Made by a program: the position numbers and the translations under genes
Assembly (NCBI GenBank): GCA_001915545.1
Contig: MNQS01000125.1
Location: 1-36,919, forward strand
Source: Bacteroides sp. 43_108
Lineage (GTDB): Bacteria > Bacteroidota > Bacteroidia > Bacteroidales > Bacteroidaceae
Direction of reading: 5' to 3'
DNA length: 36,919 bases
Part shown: in pieces, positions 1 through 5,185 of the stretch
Position numbering within the stretch: position 1 is the stretch's first letter
How the letters are laid out: each line of letters begins with the position of its first letter
The notes under the pieces: model-generated
What the model was told of the DNA's origin: nothing
Seen by the model: only the letters and a program-made list of their open reading frames with translations
Databases searched by the model: none

Positions 1-189
1 AAGGGGGTAATGGGTGAAATAAGGCTGTGCGTTCCCTTCTTCATCTGTGAGGGGTGAAACATCTTGTACTTGCCATTGCTTCATCCATCTGTCTATTGTC
101 TGAACTTCATCGTCTGTGAGTGCGGTTGCATCGCCATTGATGATATAGGCTAAACTCCATGTGGGTATCTTTTCCGTTGTCCTGTTCAT
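1..189 (-). CDS. Small conjugative-transposon-type ORF, 3' end outside window
   Basis: Sixty-three codons are visible, starting MNRTTEKIPTW and running off the window with no stop. The visible protein is acidic and soluble and contains a short LTDDEVQTIDRWMKQW helix. Small ORFs with this look (IPTW, INGDAT, FTHYPL) are carried in the accessory part of CTnDOT-like conjugative transposons of Bacteroides; this is recalled family knowledge and was not searched. The start lies 18 nt after the stop of the upstream ORF on the same strand, so it belongs to the same operon. The function is unknown. The ORF is too short to be listed by most gene callers. Confidence 0.6.
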   Translation of the reverse strand, partial: MNRTTEKIPTWSLAYIINGDATALTDDEVQTIDRWMKQWQVQDVSPLTDEEGNAQPYFTHYPL

Positions 190-207
190 ATCCGTTCCTT
201 TATGTGG

Positions 208-384
208 TCAGACAATCTCTTGTAAAATCTCCGTGTGGTATTGTGGGGGGCATTCCACCAAAAGAAAACTGATAAAATCCTTTCTCGCTTCCTTGTTGAG
301 TTCGTGGTATAGCCTTCTTAGGGTTGAATGGTTGCCGTTGATGTAGGTTTCCACCATATACTCAAAGATGTTGTCCATCTGCAT
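208..384 (-). CDS. Small conserved mobile-element ORF, 58 aa
   Basis: The ORF begins MQMDNIFEYMVETYING and ends LQEIV. A stop codon lies 14 codons upstream in frame, so the start must be one of the two ATGs at 384 or 378. It resembles the ~60-aa proteins of the pattern (M)DNIYEYMVETYVNGN.STLRR found in Bacteroides conjugative transposons. It is probably a small helical protein. It sits between the hydrophobic 71-aa ORF and the ORF at 1-189, all on the minus strand. Function is unknown. Confidence 0.6.
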   Translation of the reverse strand: MQMDNIFEYMVETYINGNHSTLRRLYHELNKEARKDFISFLLVECPPQYHTEILQEIV

Positions 385-440
385 TGCTGCGCTGCTGTCT
401 TGCTGTATCGTTTCATAATGCTATGCTTTTGGGAGTTAAT

Positions 441-656
441 TCAAAGTGTCAGTAGCCATAGGAGAAAGCCGAAAATGGCAATGAGGAATATGATGAATAC
501 CATTACATTGATAACCATTCGGAATACTCCACAGACTATTTCTCTGATGATGTACCAAAGGATATTGACTATCCAAAGGAAACAGCGCAACAGAAATGCG
601 AATACTGCAAGTCCAATGGATTGCGCTGTCTGTCTTATGTTCATTGCTGCTGTCAT
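441..656 (-). CDS. Small hydrophobic membrane protein, 71 aa
   Basis: Two hydrophobic stretches, about residues 14-42 and 46-71, make up nearly the whole protein, which points to a two-helix inner-membrane protein. Its ATG overlaps the TGA of the upstream 117-aa gene as ATGA, the usual sign of translational coupling. No family name can be given. The context is the same set of small accessory ORFs, probably of conjugative-element origin. Confidence 0.6.
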   Translation of the reverse strand: MTAAMNIRQTAQSIGLAVFAFLLRCFLWIVNILWYIIREIVCGVFRMVINVMVFIIFLIAIFGFLLWLLTL

Positions 657-1006
657 TTTGGGTGTCGTTTGTCAAGTTCAACAATTCTGTCAATTCTTCC
701 GTACAATATCTTGCGGAGTGCCGTCTTGTCCATAGCCTTGTATTCTCTCCATTGTCCGTACTGGCTTACAAGGAATGTCCTCAGTATGTCGGAGAAGTCA
801 AACCGCCATCCTTGCAATGGTATCGCACTTTTGAAATAGGTATTGCCGTTTACCTTTTCGGTTATCCAATTCTTTTCCTCTCTGTTCAGCACCTCGCCAT
901 TATTCACTTTCATACGAAGTCTGTAAACCTTGCACTCATGTAGGCTTTCCAATGTCGGAACTTCCCACTTCACGAATTTTGTTGCTACTGCTGCTTCCAT
1001 ATCCAT
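653..1006 (-). CDS. Conserved mobile-element protein, 117 aa, unknown function
   Basis: The protein contains FVKWEVPTLESLHECKVYRLRMKVN followed by REEKNWITEKVN and a PLQGWRFDFSDILRTFLVSQYG segment. From memory, close relatives occur repeatedly in Bacteroides conjugative transposons with no assigned function. It is soluble, mixed alpha/beta and slightly basic. It is the first gene of a minus-strand operon with the ORFs at 441-656, 208-384 and 1-189. The start could also be the ATG two codons downstream. A weak -7-like box (TAAGGTTG, one mismatch to TAnnTTTG) lies on the minus strand at 1055-1062. Confidence 0.7.
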   Translation of the reverse strand: MDMEAAVATKFVKWEVPTLESLHECKVYRLRMKVNNGEVLNREEKNWITEKVNGNTYFKSAIPLQGWRFDFSDILRTFLVSQYGQWREYKAMDKTALRKILYGRIDRIVELDKRHPK

Positions 1007-1241
1007 TTATTTTTATTTTTAATGCGGATTCGAGAGCTGAGGGAGTTGAGTTTCCAACCTTATATGCCTCCCGTTTATCCGACATTTTTTTTAATGCGTC
1101 TTTCTGTCGCTTCGGTCGTTTTCGTTTCGGGTGCTTCAAAAAAGGTAGGGAGTGGGTAGAGCAAGGGTTTTCAAAGAAAAAATACTACCCGCAGGGCTGG
1201 AGATTTTTTCTAAAAACCATTGAGCATCCCAATCCCGGATT

Positions 1242-1249
1242 TACCTTTG
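1242..1249 (+). promoter_or_regulatory. Predicted -7 promoter box (TACCTTTG)
   Basis: TACCTTTG matches the Bacteroidetes -7 consensus TAnnTTTG exactly. ATTG at 1219-1222 is a one-mismatch -33 box with 19-bp spacing. It would start transcription near 1254, about 48 nt before the 49-aa ORF at 1302. Confidence 0.45.
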
Positions 1250-1301
1250 CACCCAGAACGGGAACGATCCACCTGATGCGACTGCCTGAAAGACCATCAA
1301 A

Positions 1302-1451
1302 ATGGAGGTAAACGGATGTGGAGGCATATTGGATATGAAATGTTCCGGGAAAAGAAAGAAAGGAAATGTCAAAAAAGGGATACGGCGAAAACGTGAAACC
1401 GGCAAACATTCCAAGAAAGTATGTTGCAACCGTGTGGCTAAACCTGTTTAG
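1302..1451 (+). CDS. Small basic cysteine-containing protein, 49 aa
   Basis: The ORF reads MEVNGCGGILDMKCSG and then a very basic stretch (KRKKGNVKKGIRRKRETGKH), ending CCNRVAKPV. It has four cysteines in two groups (C6 and C14; C41 and C42) and a strongly positive middle, so it could bind nucleic acid or a metal. It has a good upstream promoter and no overlap with a better ORF. Its last codons lie inside the inverted repeat at 1424-1465, which could act as its terminator. No family is recognised, and it could still be non-coding. Confidence 0.45.
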   Translation: MEVNGCGGILDMKCSGKRKKGNVKKGIRRKRETGKHSKKVCCNRVAKPV

Positions 1452-1484
1452 TTATGCGGTTGCAATTTTCTTTCCGGTTTGCCG
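1400..1484. repeat. Nested inverted repeat 1 (three arm pairs)
   Basis: There are three perfect nested arm pairs. CGGCAAAC 1400-1407 pairs with 1477-1484. TTGCAACCG 1424-1432 pairs with 1457-1465. CTAAAC 1438-1443 pairs with GTTTAG 1446-1451 across a 2-nt loop. The inner and middle pairs are separated by 5 nt on each side. The middle arm is followed by AATTTTCTTT, so it may end transcription of the 49-aa ORF. Confidence 0.75.
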
Positions 1485-1533
1485 TCATGGGTAATGGCAC
1501 TTTTCATTTATGGAAGGTGTGGTTACCCATGAC
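1484..1533. repeat. Inverted repeat 2, 11-bp perfect arms
   Basis: GTCATGGGTAA at 1484-1494 is matched by TTACCCATGAC at 1523-1533, with 28 nt between them. It shares its first base with repeat 1. Confidence 0.7.
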
Positions 1534-1611
1534 TTCCGTTTTCGATTAGAGGAACCGACAAAAAAAGAAAATCAACAGGTGACAGCCGTAAAAGCACCGC
1601 TTGTGGCATAA
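1510..1611 (+). CDS. Possible 33-aa ORF
   Basis: ATG at 1510 opens MEGVVTHDFRFRLEEPTKKE and continues to a TAA at 1609-1611. It is a complete, hydrophilic reading frame between inverted repeats 2 and 3. Nothing beyond an open frame supports it. Confidence 0.2.
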   Translation: MEGVVTHDFRFRLEEPTKKENQQVTAVKAPLVA

Positions 1612-1690
1612 GCAAAAAAAGAAAGGGGCCTTGCATCATCAGTCTGAACATGGTTCAGGCGTGACGCAAAGCCCTTTTCTATGCTTATGC
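1606..1690. repeat. Nested inverted repeat 3 (long stem-loop)
   Basis: GCATAAGC 1606-1613 pairs perfectly with GCTTATGC 1683-1690. Inside it, 1620-1634 pairs with 1666-1680 at 13 of 15 positions. At the tip, CTGAAC 1644-1649 pairs with GTTCAG 1653-1658 around an ATG loop. An RNA copy would fold into one long interrupted hairpin. Confidence 0.75.
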
Positions 1691-1694
1691 AATA

Positions 1695-1736
1695 GTAGGA
1701 ACATGGTCGTCAATTTATTGATGATGATGTTCCTAC
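1695..1736. repeat. Nested inverted repeat 4
   Basis: GTAGGAACAT 1695-1704 pairs with ATGTTCCTAC 1727-1736. TCAAT 1710-1714 pairs with ATTGA 1717-1721. There are 5 unpaired nt on each side and a 2-nt loop, the same 5/5/2 arrangement seen in the core of repeat 1. Confidence 0.75.
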
Positions 1737-2159
1737 GAATAAATTCGCTTTTACGGAAAAACTTGTCTGTGGAGCTTAAAAAGCTGGATTTTTATTTCAA
1801 TATATGCCATTAAAGTGCTACTTTTGCATACGAAGAGTTCTTTGAAGGTTACGCAACGCGCAGAAGAATAAAACAGCAGATAACTAACTAATTCGTAACC
1901 TATTACTACTATGAGTTGGTAACTGCAACTCATTTTCAATCACTTAGACCTTTTTCGTAATTTCATGCGACAAATATACAAAAAAATCAAAAGCAAATGG
2001 AAAACACAGCATTCTTCTAATTTGGCTGTGCTGAGACGTCTTTTCTATCCTCATAGTGCAGGTAGAAAGAAATGTCGAAAGGTCGCTTGTCTTCTTCCGC
2101 AGAAAATAACAGCAAAATTTCCCTATAAAACCGGCTGAAATCCAGCAAAAGTGAGAAAA
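1737..2159. other. Non-coding AT-rich stretch, probable element/chromosome junction zone
   Basis: No convincing gene is seen. It contains a perfect -7-like box TACTTTTG at 1819-1826 (plus strand) with nothing obvious to transcribe. It also has a hairpin ATGAGTTG 1911-1918 / CAACTCAT 1926-1933 followed by TTTT. If the small ORFs to the left belong to a conjugative element, its attachment junction should lie here or in the inverted-repeat region, but no duplicated target or tRNA end could be identified. Confidence 0.4.
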
Positions 2160-2187
2160 AGGTTACTAAGCAGAAGAAATGTAACCT
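2160..2187. promoter_or_regulatory. Inverted repeat ahead of the SnoaL gene promoter, possible operator
   Basis: AGGTTAC 2160-2166 is inverted as GTAACCT 2181-2187. The right arm abuts the presumed -33 element (TTGT 2189-2192), whose spacing to the -7 box at 2212 is about 20 bp. A regulator bound here would touch RNA polymerase. Which regulator binds is unknown; the HxlR protein nearby is one candidate. Confidence 0.4.
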
Positions 2188-2211
2188 CTTGTGTGTCAGA
2201 AAAGAAAGTGC

Positions 2212-2219
2212 TAAGTTTG
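2212..2219 (+). promoter_or_regulatory. Predicted -7 box (TAAGTTTG) for the SnoaL-like gene
   Basis: Exact match to TAnnTTTG. Transcription would start near 2225, leaving a leader of about 80 nt. The leader holds a GC-rich hairpin with GACCGC 2238-2243 / GCGGTC 2277-2282 outside and TTCCGG 2244-2249 / CCGGAA 2265-2270 inside. Confidence 0.5.
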
Positions 2220-2306
2220 TACCGTAAATGCTGAGAAGACCGCTTCCGGCAGGCCTTTCCTGAACCGGAAACCTCCGCGGTCTGACTCTTTAAAGAAACA
2301 AGTAAG

Positions 2307-2768
2307 ATGATGAAAAATGAAGTAACTTCCGAACAGGCATCCGTCCTGGAAAAAAACAAACAAGTCATGCAACAGTTTATCCGTTTCATCAACACGGGCG
2401 ACCGCTCGATAGGTGAAACCATTATCGCCCCCGAAGTGATTTTCTATGCCCCCACTTCGCCAGAGCCGCTGCACGGCTTTGAAGGCTACATGGATGTGCT
2501 ACGCATGATGCGCGGTGCCATGCCCGATGTGCAGTGGAATGCCGAAGAAGTCATTGCAGAAGGCGACAAGGTGATGATTCGTTTCACGATGAGCGGTACT
2601 CAGACCCAGCCTTTCATGGGTATGCCCGCCACCGGCAAACCCGTCCGTGTGACGGCCATGAACATCTACGAACTGAAGGACAGCAAGATTGTCTGCGAAC
2701 ACGGTGTACCCGACCTCTTCAGCATGCTGATGCAGCTCGGTATGTTGCCAGTACCGGGAAGCAAGTAA
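2307..2768 (+). CDS. SnoaL-like ester cyclase family protein
   Basis: A 153-aa protein with the NTF2-like cone fold expected of the SnoaL/polyketide-cyclase-like family. It has an N-terminal helix (NKQVMQQFIRFINTGD), then HGFEGYMDVLRMMRGAMPDVQWNAEEVIAEGDKVMIRF, and finally FMGMPATGKPVRVTAMNIYELKDSKIVCEH. The PATGKPV and E-H-x-x-PD elements are typical of the family. No signal peptide is present. The true substrate is unknown; most relatives are annotated only by fold. Two ATGs are adjacent at 2307 and 2310. The gene ends 23 nt before the convergent HxlR regulator gene. Confidence 0.75.
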   Translation: MMKNEVTSEQASVLEKNKQVMQQFIRFINTGDRSIGETIIAPEVIFYAPTSPEPLHGFEGYMDVLRMMRGAMPDVQWNAEEVIAEGDKVMIRFTMSGTQTQPFMGMPATGKPVRVTAMNIYELKDSKIVCEHGVPDLFSMLMQLGMLPVPGSK

Positions 2769-2791
2769 TTCTTCCGCGAGGAAAGAAGCTG

Positions 2792-3169
2792 CTACTCTTC
2801 TTCGGCAGCTTCAAACTCCTCCCGGTGTTTTACTATGGATTTCATGTGCTTTTGCGCCCATTCAGTCAGCTGGACGATGAAGGGAACCAGCGAAAGTCCG
2901 GTTTCCGTCAGACTGTATTCTACTTTGGGCGGTACCTCGGGATACACCTTCCGGCTTACCAGCCCGTCAGCCTCCAGCGTACGGAGCGTGCTCGACAGCA
3001 TTCGCGACGATACGTCGGGAATCATTTTCTTGAGTTCGCTGAAACGCAGCACCTTGTTTTCACTTAAAATCAGAATAACCAGCAAAGCCCATTTGTTGCC
3101 GAAGCGGGCAATCACGTTCCGCACCGGACATATCTCGATAATGGTATTTTTTTCTTCCTTTCTTCTCAT
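2792..3169 (-). CDS. HxlR-family winged-helix transcriptional regulator
   Basis: The 125-aa protein starts with a basic tail, followed by CPVRNVIARFGNKWALLVI, the N-terminal signature of HxlR regulators, with the conserved cysteine at position 14. RFSELKKMIPDVSSRMLSSTLRTLEADGLVSRKVY is the helix-turn-helix plus wing, and VEYSLTETGLSLVPFIVQLTEWAQKH forms the dimerisation helix. HxlR proteins often respond to aldehydes, quinones or redox stress through that cysteine. It is divergent from the flavodoxin gene (151-bp gap) and convergent with the SnoaL-like gene, so either could be its target; this is inferred from position. Confidence 0.88.
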   Translation of the reverse strand: MRRKEEKNTIIEICPVRNVIARFGNKWALLVILILSENKVLRFSELKKMIPDVSSRMLSSTLRTLEADGLVSRKVYPEVPPKVEYSLTETGLSLVPFIVQLTEWAQKHMKSIVKHREEFEAAEEE

Positions 3170-3210
3170 ACTTTATCTCCGGCAGAGGGCCGGCCTTTTG
3201 TTTTTCTGCC

Positions 3211-3218
3211 CAAAGTTA
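3211..3218 (-). promoter_or_regulatory. Predicted -7 box (TAACTTTG) for hxlR-type gene
   Basis: Read on the minus strand this is TAACTTTG, an exact TAnnTTTG match 42-49 nt upstream of the regulator's ATG. A GGCCGGCC palindrome at 3188-3195 lies between box and gene. No good -33 element was found at 19-21 bp. Confidence 0.45.
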
Positions 3219-3320
3219 GTAAATAACCCGCAGATGCCGCCTTCAAAATCCCAATTTTTAGGTATTTCAAATTCGCGCCGGATGCCGTTTCTTTGCGATG
3301 TCAAATCAAACATGTAGAAA

Positions 3321-3827
3321 ATGAAGAAAACTGGTATTTTTTATGGTTCTACCACAGGCACCACTGAGTCTGTGGCCCGCCTGATAGCGGAAAAGCTGGG
3401 AGTATCCCCTGAAGACGTACACGATGTGAGCAAGCTGGATGCTGCCCTGGTAGAGAGTTACGAAGCCCTGATTCTGGGTACCTCTACTTGGGGTGACGGA
3501 GAGTTGCAGGACGACTGGTACGACGGCATCAAGGTGCTGAAAAACGCTAACCTCTCCGGCAAGACCATCGCCCTCTTCGGTTGCGGCGATTCCGAATCCT
3601 ATTCCGATACCTTCTGCGACGGTATGGGTATCCTCTTTGAAGACTTGAAAGACAGCGGATGTACCTTCGTGGGAGCCGTGCCCGACAGCGATTACACCTA
3701 CGCTTCTTCCGTGGCCGTTGCCGACGGAAAGTTCGTGGGACTGGCCCTCGACGACGTGAACGAAAGCGACCAGACTGATGCCCGCGTGTCGGCCTGGACA
3801 GAGATGCTCAAAGCCGATCTGGCCTGA
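3321..3827 (+). CDS. Flavodoxin, long-chain type
   Basis: A 168-aa electron carrier. The phosphate loop GSTTGTTES (residues 9-17) binds the FMN phosphate. TSTWGDGELQDDW supplies the aromatic residue on one face of the flavin, and FGCGDSESYSDTFCDGMG the other. The length and the later insertion (GAVPDSDYTYASSVAVADGKFVGLALDD) fit the long-chain flavodoxins. It can replace ferredoxin under iron limitation (family knowledge). The next gene, DUF2023, starts 42 nt downstream on the same strand. A one-mismatch -7 box (TTTCTTTG, 3288-3295) is the only promoter candidate seen. Confidence 0.93.
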   Translation: MKKTGIFYGSTTGTTESVARLIAEKLGVSPEDVHDVSKLDAALVESYEALILGTSTWGDGELQDDWYDGIKVLKNANLSGKTIALFGCGDSESYSDTFCDGMGILFEDLKDSGCTFVGAVPDSDYTYASSVAVADGKFVGLALDDVNESDQTDARVSAWTEMLKADLA

Positions 3828-3869
3828 TTCCTTCCGACCTCATTTCTCTATCTTCTAAATCCGTAGCCC

Positions 3870-4229
3870 ATGATGACTCCCGATATCAATCCCGTAGAAC
3901 TGAAAGTCTTTCTCAACCACATCTATGAGCTGAAGAAAGGCGTGCGTCAGATGGTGTTGTACACCACGAACAAGCGATATGAAGACTTTGCCGTGAAACG
4001 TCTGCGAAGCCAGCGCATCAAGTTTGTGATTCAGCCGGTGGACGACGAGCGCATCAATCTCTTCTTCGGCAAGGCGGAATGCATTGAAGCCATTCGCATG
4101 ATGGTGACACGTCCCCTGAACCTGCTCACTCCGGAAGAAGATTTCATATTGGGAGCCATGCTGGGTTATGACATCTGTGCCCAGTGCAAGCGATATTGCA
4201 CCCGCAAGGCACGAAAAATGGGAGCTTGA
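3870..4229 (+). CDS. DUF2023 family protein
   Basis: A 119-aa soluble protein of a family known mainly from Bacteroidetes and Proteobacteria. It has an alpha/beta core ([21 protein letters not shown], then [22 protein letters not shown]) and ends in a cysteine cluster [10 protein letters not shown], a CxxCxxxC arrangement that could hold iron or zinc. It lies directly behind flavodoxin and probably shares its transcript, so a redox or iron-related role is likely but unproven. Its last codons and stop form part of the terminator hairpin at 4217-4249. Confidence 0.78.
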   Translation: MMTPDINPVELKVFLNHIYELKKGVRQMVLYTTNKRYEDFAVKRLRSQRIKFVIQPVDDERINLFFGKAECIEAIRMMVTRPLNLLTPEEDFILGAMLGYDICAQCKRYCTRKARKMGA

Positions 4230-4249
4230 ACAGGCTCCCATTCTTTTTT
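4217..4249. terminator. Bidirectional intrinsic terminator between DUF2023 and HIUase genes
   Basis: AATGGGAGC 4217-4225 pairs with GCTCCCATT 4234-4242. TTTTTT follows on the plus strand at 4244-4249 and a five-T run follows on the minus strand. The stop codon of the DUF2023 gene is in the loop, and the HIUase stop codon begins at the end of the T run. Confidence 0.88.
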
Positions 4250-4659
4250 CAGTTTCCTCTATACGTAGAATATCCGTAGGGCGAAAGCGTGATTGGCACA
4301 TGGTAGTGCTTGCCGTCCTTGATTTCGAACACCACTTCGATGAACGGGTAGAACGAATCCTGCTGCAATCGTTCGAAGTAGGGCGCCACGTGATACGTCA
4401 GGCGGTAGATGCCCTTGTGGTCGGTCGTGCCTTCTTTCAGGAAATCCTTCACGCGGCCGTTCTCGTCGGTCAGTCTTTCCTCCAGCAGCACCCAGGTCTT
4501 GCCGTCGGGCTGAAGCTGCGACAGACTGATTTTCACTCCCGCCGCAGGCTGCCCCTGCTGAATGTCCAGGATGTGGCTGGAAAGTTGGTAACTCTTTTCC
4601 TGTGCAAAGCCCGCCAGGCTCCACACCATCACACATAAAGTCCAGATTAGTTTTCTCAT
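4249..4659 (-). CDS. uraH: Hydroxyisourate hydrolase (transthyretin-like), exported
   Basis: 136 aa. It hydrolyses 5-hydroxyisourate to OHCU in urate breakdown. Residues 1-20 form a signal peptide ending GFAQ, so the enzyme is periplasmic, as in other Bacteroides members. Active-site features are H29 in SSHILD, R69 in TDENGRV, the HYHVPI motif at 118-123, and the C-terminal tetrapeptide. That tetrapeptide is YRGN rather than the usual YRGS. No other urate-pathway gene is in the window, so it may serve a salvage or a non-uric role. Confidence 0.9.
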   Translation of the reverse strand: MRKLIWTLCVMVWSLAGFAQEKSYQLSSHILDIQQGQPAAGVKISLSQLQPDGKTWVLLEERLTDENGRVKDFLKEGTTDHKGIYRLTYHVAPYFERLQQDSFYPFIEVVFEIKDGKHYHVPITLSPYGYSTYRGN

Positions 4660-4690
4660 GATTCTTTGATAGTTGAATAGTTTAACAAGA

Positions 4691-4734
4691 TTGTAACAAT
4701 TACAAATATGGTGAAAACTTTCTTTTTCTGCAAG
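4691..4734 (-). promoter_or_regulatory. Predicted promoter and inverted repeat for the HIUase gene
   Basis: On the minus strand, CTTG (4734-4731) and CATATTTG (4710-4703) are a -33/-7 pair with 20-bp spacing, each one mismatch from TTTG and TAnnTTTG. The inverted repeat TTGTAAcaaTTACAA at 4691-4705 covers the end of the -7 box and the expected start site, a position suited to a repressor. Confidence 0.45.
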
Positions 4735-4807
4735 CTTATCCCCGTGCAGCCCTTCCGATTTTGAGGTTATTAACTAAACTCCTGCCTGCGGTGTGCCGTT
4801 TACCTTG

Positions 4808-4815
4808 TATTTTTG
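4808..4815 (+). promoter_or_regulatory. Predicted -7 box (TATTTTTG) abutting the DUF454 start codon
   Basis: Exact TAnnTTTG match ending 4 nt before the ATG at 4820. If it is used, the transcript would begin at or within a few nucleotides of the start codon. No clear -33 box is seen. Confidence 0.4.
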
Positions 4816-4819
4816 CGCC

Positions 4820-5185
4820 ATGAAATACATTTACCTCCCCATCGGATTCCTGTCGCTGGCACTGGGTGTGGCCGGTATTTTCCTGCCTGTGCTGCCCACC
4901 ACACCCTTTCTGTTGCTTTCGGCTGCCCTCTTTTTCCGCAGTTCGCCGAGAGCTTACCAGTGGTTGCTGAACCACAAGCTGCTGGGACCTTATATCCGCG
5001 ATTTCCGTGAGTCGCGCGCCATCCCTCTGCGTGCTAAGGTACTCGCCCTGAGCCTGTTGTGGCTCACCTCCCTGCATTGCATCTTCCTGATGTTCGATGC
5101 CCTCTGGCTGAAAGCGATGATGCTTGCCGTAGCCGTGGGAGTAACCCTTTATCTCTGTTCCCTCAAAACCAAACGAAATGACTGA
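4820..5185 (+). CDS. DUF454 (YbaN-like) inner-membrane protein
   Basis: About 121 aa. MKYIYLPIGFLSLALGVAGIFLPVLPTTPFLLLSAALFFRSSPR is the family signature (GxxGxxLPxLPTTPFLLLAaxxFxRSS), followed by WLLNHKLLGPYIRDF and two more hydrophobic segments. The ATG at 4820 was chosen because the family starts there; an upstream in-frame ATG at 4793 precedes the promoter box. The function of YbaN proteins is not known. The gene overlaps pabB by 8 nt, so the two are co-translated. Confidence 0.85.
   Translation: MKYIYLPIGFLSLALGVAGIFLPVLPTTPFLLLSAALFFRSSPRAYQWLLNHKLLGPYIRDFRESRAIPLRAKVLALSLLWLTSLHCIFLMFDALWLKAMMLAVAVGVTLYLCSLKTKRND

Noticed and set aside
936..1139. 67-aa basic minus-strand ORF
   Set aside because: It overlaps the start of the 117-aa gene and its composition (K/R then S-rich) looks like an out-of-frame AT-rich reading.
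1400..1736. Inverted repeats as integron attC sites between gene cassettes
   Set aside because: Small ORFs alternate with palindromes, but no RYYYAAC/GTTRRRY ends were found and no integron integrase is in the window.
1703..1813. 36-aa ORF starting inside inverted repeat 4
   Set aside because: It begins with MVVNLLMMMF in repeat sequence and has no promoter or protein features of its own.
1819..1826. TACTTTTG as a promoter of a gene between 1830 and 2300
   Set aside because: No open frame or RNA structure with support follows it; it is recorded only as part of the non-coding stretch.
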